From: Craspedostauros australis
Taxonomy: Eukaryota > Bacillariophyta > Bacillariophyceae > Mastogloiales > Achnanthaceae
Assembly (NCBI GenBank): GCA_026770025.1
Contig: JAMXDE010000019.1
Location: 372,001 to 436,000, forward strand
Reading direction: 5' to 3'
DNA length: 64,000 nt
Below the pieces are notes generated by a model, which saw nothing but the letters and a program-made list of their open reading frames with translations, ran no database searches and was not told the DNA's origin. Of the stretch, positions 57,430 through 64,000 are shown in pieces (positions within the stretch are counted from its first letter, which is position 1; every line of letters starts with the position of its first letter). Position numbers and translations under genes: made by a program.

Positions 57430-59739
57430 TCAATGAAGTCCAGTCACTGGATCGTATGGCGTGACGCATGGTCGCTCGTGCAGGAGCACGTGCATGCATC
57501 CTCCCAGGATGTAGTGCAATGCCATGTTGGGAATTGGATTGTTGTTGTATTCCCCCAACAATCGGTTGATGACTGATCCATTGGCGAGAATCTCTTTGAT
57601 GGACCAGAAGTTGTTGCACAGCGTGGTTGCTGTCGTGCACACCCACAGGTGTCGCTCTCCTGCATCGTCATCGTCTGAGTACAAGCGCATGCCTGCCGTC
57701 ATTACAGCGTTGCGGATGAGCTGTTGTTGCATGATCTCTGCAGTTGCCGTTAGTCGTGGAATCGCATCGTTTCTGAAGTTGATGCCCTGTCTGGTGAATT
57801 CCACGATCGGCGCGAATACGATGTCGTATGGATAGACAACCTCTTCATTCGGATTGAATCGATCTTCTTCTACCGATCCGTTGCTGCGATCTTCGTTGAA
57901 GATACCCGTTCTGTTGTTCCCCGCTGCTGGAGGAGGCGGCGCCTTGCCGCCATTCATCTCGTCTCCGGAGACGCTGTGGTTGTCTTGATCTGCGCCGTTC
58001 TCGTTGGTGTTGGCATCTTCTTCACTCATGGCCTCTTCGATGTCGCTATCGATGGCCTCGTTGTCCATCTCAGCTCCATCACCGTATGGACCAATCAGGT
58101 CGTTCGCGTTAAAGCAGCATTTGTAGCTCACTTCACGTCTTGGATCCACCTTGTGGATGATGGGCTCCTCGCGGAGCCACTCCGGGACGATCTCATCGTC
58201 CTGCACTTTGTCGTCACTCCCAACGCGCTCGAAGTTATCAAAGAAGGAATCTTCGATGTAGTCATCAGACACCAACATGCAGAGCAGCATGTCCTTTGCT
58301 GAGAGTACCATCTTGTGCCCGCTCTTGTTGTGTCCTTCGTTTGCTGTGTTGGCCTGCTCGTCGGCCTTCTTCTTCTTCTTGTTGAACTTCTTCTTTCGAC
58401 ACTCTGCCTCGCGATGTCCGAAGATGCCGCAGTAGTTGCGCTTCCTGTTGAAGCCGCTTCCATTGTTCTTGTTGTTACGCTTTCCGTTCATTTTGTTGTT
58501 ATTGTTTTTCTTGTTGTTCGATTTCTTACGTTTGGGGCAATCCGCAGATCTATGACCATACACACCACAGTTGTGGCAAGTCCCCTTGAAGTTACCGGTG
58601 CTCGTGAAGCTGGTATCGTTGCTCTTCATGTTGCTGTCTTGGAAGTTGTCAACGTACGCCTTTCCTCCTTGATGAGTGGTGTGTGCTGTGCGGAGTACTC
58701 CTCTGATCGCGTTGATGGTGACTACATCTGGGTTGAACGTGAGTTGGTGATGAAAGTTCATGACGTGAGTTTTGTATTCGCTGCTCATCGTGCTGAGGAT
58801 CTGCATGATCATTTCCTCATTGGTGATCGTGTATCCAACATCGTGGAGACGTGAGCGTAAGAGCTCGAGTTGCATGATGTAGACGTCGGGGTCTGTGTCT
58901 CTCTTCATCCTTTTGTTGTTGAATTGACGCTTGAGTTTGATCTTCGTGGCTGCGTCAGATGGCCGGAACTTTTCCGCAAGAACGTTCCATGCTGCGTGTG
59001 GATTCCCCTCAGGGTAATTGTCGGAGATGCACTGGTTGATGTATTGGATGGCCTGCTTGCCTTTTCCCTTCTCTGCATCCATCATGAGGATCAGATCGCT
59101 GAAGCAGTGAGCTGCCAGCTTGTGGGTCTCCTCCATTTCTTCCTTGTCTTCTCCTGTGGTGGCTCCGATCTCACTCATTGTTGGGATCTTCGTCTTGCCC
59201 AACATCACATCTCTTGTCTTCTGTGTACGTACGTACACCTTTGCCTGGGACTCCCATGCGTTATAGTCTTCTTGGTCACCGCTGAATATTGGCGCCTTGA
59301 TGCGTTGCTTGTTCATGTTGGCTGATGTTGCCATGTTGCTTCGTTGTTTCATTGATGTTGCCTGCACGCTCATGATTTTCATTTGTTTCTGTGTGGTCAC
59401 TTTTTCGATTTTTGCTCGTGTTAGCACGGAGATGTTTTTCGTCACAGATTCTCCTCTCCGTGTCGTCTTATTTGTTCTGCTCTGCTTGGCCGTGCGAATA
59501 CTCTTCGTCACACCTGTCTCGTCTTCCTTGATGCCTGTGAAAATGCTCTTCTGCATGCAATGTTGTTGCATGAACTGTTCCTCTTCAATCTCGTTGATCG
59601 CGCTTCCTTCTGTGCTAGAGAGGACAGTGGACGCGCCCTCTTCCTTCTGTGGTTGAGGTGGAGTCTCACTTGCACCTTCTTCTTGCTTGATAGTTGGATT
59701 GGACAGAGGGATGTCTTTCAATTCCTCTTCCTTGCTCAT
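57430..59739 (-). CDS. Copia gag-like polyprotein, copy 2
   Basis: 769 residues, start ATG at 59739. About 98% identical to the copy 1 gag, with one extra Lys in the poly-Lys stretch after the second knuckle. Zinc knuckle CHNCGVYGHRSADC conserved. It ends TGLH then TGA; pol continues in the same frame, exactly as in copy 1. Confidence 0.86.
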   Translation of the reverse strand: MSKEEELKDIPLSNPTIKQEEGASETPPQPQKEEGASTVLSSTEGSAINEIEEEQFMQQHCMQKSIFTGIKEDETGVTKSIRTAKQSRTNKTTRRGESVTKNISVLTRAKIEKVTTQKQMKIMSVQATSMKQRSNMATSANMNKQRIKAPIFSGDQEDYNAWESQAKVYVRTQKTRDVMLGKTKIPTMSEIGATTGEDKEEMEETHKLAAHCFSDLILMMDAEKGKGKQAIQYINQCISDNYPEGNPHAAWNVLAEKFRPSDAATKIKLKRQFNNKRMKRDTDPDVYIMQLELLRSRLHDVGYTITNEEMIMQILSTMSSEYKTHVMNFHHQLTFNPDVVTINAIRGVLRTAHTTHQGGKAYVDNFQDSNMKSNDTSFTSTGNFKGTCHNCGVYGHRSADCPKRKKSNNKKNNNNKMNGKRNNKNNGSGFNRKRNYCGIFGHREAECRKKKFNKKKKKADEQANTANEGHNKSGHKMVLSAKDMLLCMLVSDDYIEDSFFDNFERVGSDDKVQDDEIVPEWLREEPIIHKVDPRREVSYKCCFNANDLIGPYGDGAEMDNEAIDSDIEEAMSEEDANTNENGADQDNHSVSGDEMNGGKAPPPPAAGNNRTGIFNEDRSNGSVEEDRFNPNEEVVYPYDIVFAPIVEFTRQGINFRNDAIPRLTATAEIMQQQLIRNAVMTAGMRLYSDDDDAGERHLWVCTTATTLCNNFWSIKEILANGSVINRLLGEYNNNPIPNMALHYILGGCMHVLLHERPCVTPYDPVTGLH

Positions 59740-59820
59740 TCAGCCTGCTGCTCTTGAATGATGTTGTCTTCCTTGCACAATCCAATCCGTGGGCTTGCCC
59801 TGATCTAACGTTTATAATCG

Positions 59821-60606
59821 TGTTGGCAAGTTTTGCAAACGGATACCTTGCAATCGTGGAAGATGGTGTTGTTGCTTGGTGCTGATTCTCTCTACTATTT
59901 CATTACGTTGCTACTCCAATTCTCTTGGTGTACTCTGTTTCTTTGACCAATGCTCTTGGCGCATCTGTTTGATGGTCCGACTAGGAGTTGGTATGCGAGC
60001 TACTCTCTCGCTCTTGCTCATGTTCTCTCTCTCTCTCTCTCTTTGTATTGCATGTTCACACCATGCAATATTCCATATTCAATGCGTACTCCGCATTTCG
60101 CTATCTACAGGCTCACTACTCCATGAGGAATTGCCAATGCATCCACACTGTATTCCTCCTTGCACACTTACAATCTTGATGTCCCTTGGCCATCAAACCT
60201 TTGCATCCTTGATCTGATGTGGAGACAGATGTTGACGTGGTGACACAATGGCATCTTGTCAACATCAGCTGTCAGATTCCAAGGTCCTTGTCATTCCACA
60301 TTCCATCGATGATGTGATGGGTCAGCGAGGGTATTGTCATTTGAGGTTTAGTTGGGAAGTATATTGATCCAGACTTGATATCACATGTTTTGTTGATGGA
60401 TGGACGAATGATGTTCCTGATACTCTCAGAAATTGTTGTTTACAGATTTCCTCCAGAAATTCTGTTCGTTTTTGTGTGTTCCATTTCGTGATGTGATTTT
60501 GGCAAATCACAGTTCACTCATGACACGAATGTAGTTGTACCATCCGTAGACGAGTATAAGAGAACAACGGGTGAGCGATGCACATACACGAATGTACATC
60601 TCCACA
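59821..60606 (-). repeat. 5' LTR of copia copy 2
   Basis: 786 bp, nearly identical to the 5' LTR of copy 1, with occasional single-base differences (for example, a T/G change in the AGTATAAGAG region). Confidence 0.85.
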
Positions 60607-61398
60607 CAGGTGTCAACGATATCTCTACAGGCACATTGGTGTGACAGGGATGGATGGATGGGTGTTTGTTGAATGCCAAGTATTGCACATCTGAGTATGA
60701 GAGGGTGGGGGACTGTTGTGTTGAAGTATATTTATTGTTGGGGATTGTTTGTTGGCATGGCTTGGGTTCTTGGCATGGCATGCTTCTTCTTTCACTCTTG
60801 ATCCCACTGCTGCATGAGCTACACAATTGCTCCACGGATGAAGTTGAGTTGGAAGGGCAGGAGGGAGGAGGCAGTGTTGATTGGTGGTCTTGTCAACGAG
60901 TTTCTGAATGGTTGTGTTCAGAGTAGAGCATGGATTGCCACACACAAGAAACCAACGCTTTTCCTCGTTGCCAACAGCGCGAGTACGCCACGTATCAAAG
61001 TGCTCAATTATTGGCATTATCGTCCGTATTTTTGAGCCGTGGCTGCTGTTTGGACAGAAAGCAACATGAAGAGACAAGAATCATGCATTGATTGGCACAC
61101 ACAAGTTACAAAAAGAGAGAGATCCGGACAGTCAATCAATAATTGTTGCTCAGATTGGGCAAAAACGCGAAAACCAATGTTGGTACCACGAGGAAACAAA
61201 CAGTTTGACGAAACAGTGTGGGCGACAGGAAAGGAAGAAAGCGAATCGTGACGTCACGTGGGCATTGGAAAGACCCTAATCCTCACGAAAGTGACTGTCT
61301 CCATTGTGACCAGACCAGTCTCTATTGCGGGGCTCCCCCTGGCATTGAGTCATCCTGGTGTGTCTCAGTACCCAAGTTCTGGGGCCACTCGAACCCCT
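60607..61398 (-). repeat. Outer segment of right inverted-repeat arm
   Basis: 792 bp, matching 38836-39623 in reverse complement. It ends at the CCACTCGAACCCCTCC sequence next to the TIR element. Confidence 0.85.
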
Positions 61399-61406
61399 CC
61401 ATTGTA

Positions 61407-63924
61407 CGAGCTGCAAATCGCAGTTGATGCACCAACGATAACACTAGTTGTGGAGTTTTGGCCCCTTGTTGCCACTGGTTTGCTTGCTTTTGGGAGAAAC
61501 GGCGATTGGATATTTAGAGCTATTGTGTGTTTGCTCTCGCTGATCCGTCTTCTACGTCACAGGGAACGTATTCCACGTCATGAAAAACGAGTCACAACAG
61601 AGGAGACATCGTGTGACTCTTCCTCTGCAAGACAAGATGATGACTGCGCGCGGCAACAACAGAATGTGCCAGGCCAGGACAGCCAACAACACTCCACGTT
61701 GACCAGTCTCACAATGGAAACCAGCAACATCCAATCGTCTTGGAATACGACGAAGCGCATTGACGAGCTGTCCGGCGCAGATGACAGTGCTTCGCCAATC
61801 ACCACGACATCGTCTTCACCTTGGCTGCCAATCCTGTGAATGATGCATGCACAGCTCACCCAATCCACATTCTTGCCACTGTTACGGTTTCCATTTTTCT
61901 TCTCCTGTCTTGTGGTGCGCACATGATCAACGTGGTACGGTATGCATCTTGCGCAACCGTGCAGCACGATCCTCCTGCGAGAACGCTGAAGCGAGAAGGA
62001 CGAAATCAACACATCCAAAAGTACCGATATGGATCATCTTCCTAATTTTGTCTTGGGTCTGAAACCTGCATCACATTTCCGAATTCTTTCGAGTAGTTTT
62101 CTTGGATCTTTCAAATCGAAGTGTGATTGACACAAAGGACTCAAAACTCGAACAACGATTGGATTGATTCAGCACACATGGTCTAACAACAAGGGAACTC
62201 ATGGTGAATACTAGCTGTGTGTCAATAGAGGTTGCAAGCTGATTGTACGAGATTGGCTGGTCATGACGCACATCAGGCACACAAGGAGAACAGCACAGCA
62301 CAGCACAGTGCATCACCAGTCATTGACGCGCAGCACGGCGCAGCGCACCACAGAACGGCATGGACAACACAGGAGGATGGTCACAAGGTGCCTTGTACCA
62401 TCCACTCTTTCCTTTGTGGGAAGGTCACAGTCATTCTACATTCTGTGTAAGCTATGACTACAAGCAGCAGAGAAACAGGAGGAACTCGTTTGAGATGTGC
62501 TGTGTTTCCTCTGTCGACTTTGTGAGGAGGATTTTATGCCTCCGCTGTGTCGTTGTGGAATGGATTCGCAATTCGGGACTCGCAAAGTGTTCTCATTGGT
62601 TGGCGCATTTGATAGATTTGTGGTTAATTTCCATGGCCCCCAACAGCAAAAACTGTTTGAGAACACCAAACACAACACAACAACACGACAATGGAGAAAC
62701 ACAACAAAACTCCTCAAGCGCTGTCGAACGGCATCGACAGCACTGCCACAACCAGCGGTCCAGAGCAAGATCTGAGGGCATAGGCGGAACCGCCATGGAA
62801 AGTTTGGTGGATGAGCAAGAGCGGGATGTCATCTTGGCTTATTTGGGGCCGTGGCAGGCCCACGCGCACACGGCACGATTCGGAGGAAAATCTGCTCATT
62901 GGATATGGTCTCTGCCTGGAATGCACAGGCCATTCCAACGACCATGGATGGGCAAGACGTATCCAAGAGGATACGGTGAAGATGCACACGAAGTTTGAGG
63001 GTCGGGGGTGGCCTGGAAGGTGCCCTCCGCAAGAAACAAGTGGAGGGCAAGAGTTTTTTGGCGGGTGGCGGCGGACACATCACGTGACTTCGCTGGTGAT
63101 GGGTGCCATTGAAAAGTCACCCATATCGCCAAGCCACCCATTCAAGATGTGTTAGAAATCAACTCAAGATGGCCATGGCGAAGTATCCTGCGCAGATACG
63201 GTCTGGAAGAGGCTGCAGCCTGGGATGCACACGAAAGGGATTTTTTTGGGTGTCGGAAAAACATCATGATGGCATCATCACATGGAGGTGCACCTTTGGA
63301 GGTATGAGCGCCCCACCCATTCTGAACACATCAGTGTGTCGCCAGAGAATGTGGGAACGCATGAGGGGCATGTGAAGGAGCTGCAAGGATCGTATTGACG
63401 AGATACGGATCCAAATCCGAACGGCATCCGTGTCGGAATCGGGTGTTCGAAAATTCTGCGTTTCAGTGCAGGGACAGTTTGGAGTATGAGATGCGGCTAT
63501 CTGCGCAGGATCTTCATGGAGTGGATAGATGGGGGGTATCCGGAGCCAATGTGGTGCGCAGATTGTGAAAATGCCAGGGATGATAATGATGATCATGGGT
63601 GCTGAAGGTAGGGCAGCATGGTGCCATTGAGAATTTTTTGCACCCACCACCTGACAGACAGCAAGCCAAAACGACATTAAAAATAAAGTTCATACAAATT
63701 TAACTGAGATATTCAGAATAAACGATAGCCAAGCGTCCGAATGAACTGCCTAGTTTTAATTTTAAATGGTGCATTGTTGAGATATAACATCATAAGCAGT
63801 TGTTTGGATGGTTTTGGGTGTGCTCTAATTTAGTCTACTTTATCACGACTCATCACGAGTAAAACTCAAAAAACACTCCACAACTAGTGTTATCGTGAGT
63901 GCATCAACTGCGATTTGCAGCTCG
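61407..63924. mobile_element. 2.5-kb DNA element with 50-bp terminal inverted repeats and TA duplication
   Basis: Left end CGAGCTGCAAATCGCAG..., right end its reverse complement. The TIRs match over 50 bp with two mismatches (left 61407-61456, right 63875-63924). TA flanks both sides (61405-61406, 63925-63926), and the uninterrupted site is seen at 48389-48390. A TA duplication fits Tc1/mariner-type insertion. Internal frames (up to 212 codons, 62360-62998 +) have no transposase motif, so it is probably non-autonomous. Inside is a short AGCAC-type repeat (CACAGCACAGCACAG near 62292). Confidence 0.88.
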
Positions 63925-64000
63925 TATGACATGTCCAACAAAATGACCGGTTGTCAAGCTGTGACAGTCATTGGTCATTCACGAAAACAGTCCCTGCCAT

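Larger units (their letters stand above)
52748..60606 (-). mobile_element. Ty1/copia LTR retrotransposon, copy 2
   Basis: 7859 bp in opposite orientation to copy 1: 5' LTR 60606-59821, gag 59739-57430, pol 57429-53573, polypurine tract (CCCTTCCT on the + strand) at 53553-53560, 3' LTR 53552-52748. Internal region about 98% identical to copy 1 at the protein level. No matching target duplication at the outer flanks (TCCAG and CAGGT). Confidence 0.92.
53553..61398 (-). repeat. Right arm of the large inverted duplication
   Basis: About 7.85 kb, reverse complement of 38836-46674. It contains the copia 2 internal region, its 5' LTR and the outer segment 60607-61398. The arms are separated by about 6.9 kb. 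Confidence 0.88.

Noticed and set aside
52748-60606. Long antisense frames inside both copia copies (for example 54262-54723, 56482-57174)
   Set aside because: They mirror conserved pol and gag sequence and appear in both copies for that reason.
1-64000. tRNA, rRNA or CRISPR features
   Set aside because: No convincing A-box/B-box pair, rRNA core sequence or spaced direct repeats were found. The 20-bp arrays at 37.7 and 38.2 kb have no unique spacers.

Overview
This is a eukaryotic nuclear window, most likely from a stramenopile and probably a diatom (inference). The evidence is short spliceosomal introns (about 270-345 bp, donors mostly GTACGT), a SHAQKYF-class MYB domain, two giant intronless COG3899-type NTPase genes, a piggyBac-type transposase relic, and Ty1/copia retrotransposons. 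Real genes are compact and well separated. Most short open frames in the spacers look like chance frames.

Layout. 0-26 kb is gene territory. It holds a secreted Reeler-like protein (1944-2603, +); a three-exon gene fusing a SHAQKYF MYB domain, ankyrin repeats and a class II histone deacetylase (3657-8853, -); a two-exon basic/coiled-coil protein (12403-14443, +); a decayed piggyBac transposase (about 18152-20680, +); a Ser/Gln-rich orphan (23210-24286, +); and a membrane-anchored SET-domain protein (24695-25768, -). At 26-38 kb are a CATAC microsatellite, a solo copia LTR with a perfect 6-bp target duplication, two tandem STAND NTPase genes (27903-32129 and 33216-37298, both -), and two matched 8 x 20-bp repeat arrays.

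38.8-64 kb is mobile-element territory. Two 98%-identical copia elements lie in opposite orientation (39624-47455 + and 52748-60606 -). They form a roughly 7.8-kb inverted duplication that also includes about 790 bp outside each 5' LTR. Between them sit a two-exon secreted-protein gene (48851-50372, -) and an ORF cut by the second element's 3' LTR. Beyond the right arm is a 2518-bp element with 50-bp terminal inverted repeats and a TA duplication. A paralogous empty site for it is visible at 48389.

The most interesting objects are the MYB-ankyrin-HDAC fusion (both introns rejoin the frame exactly, so one protein may carry both DNA binding and deacetylation), the copia pair with non-matching 5' and 3' LTRs and a conserved in-frame TGA between gag and pol, and the TIR element with its filled and empty sites. 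Splice sites were placed by eye from GT/AG, phase and protein continuity. No searches were run.
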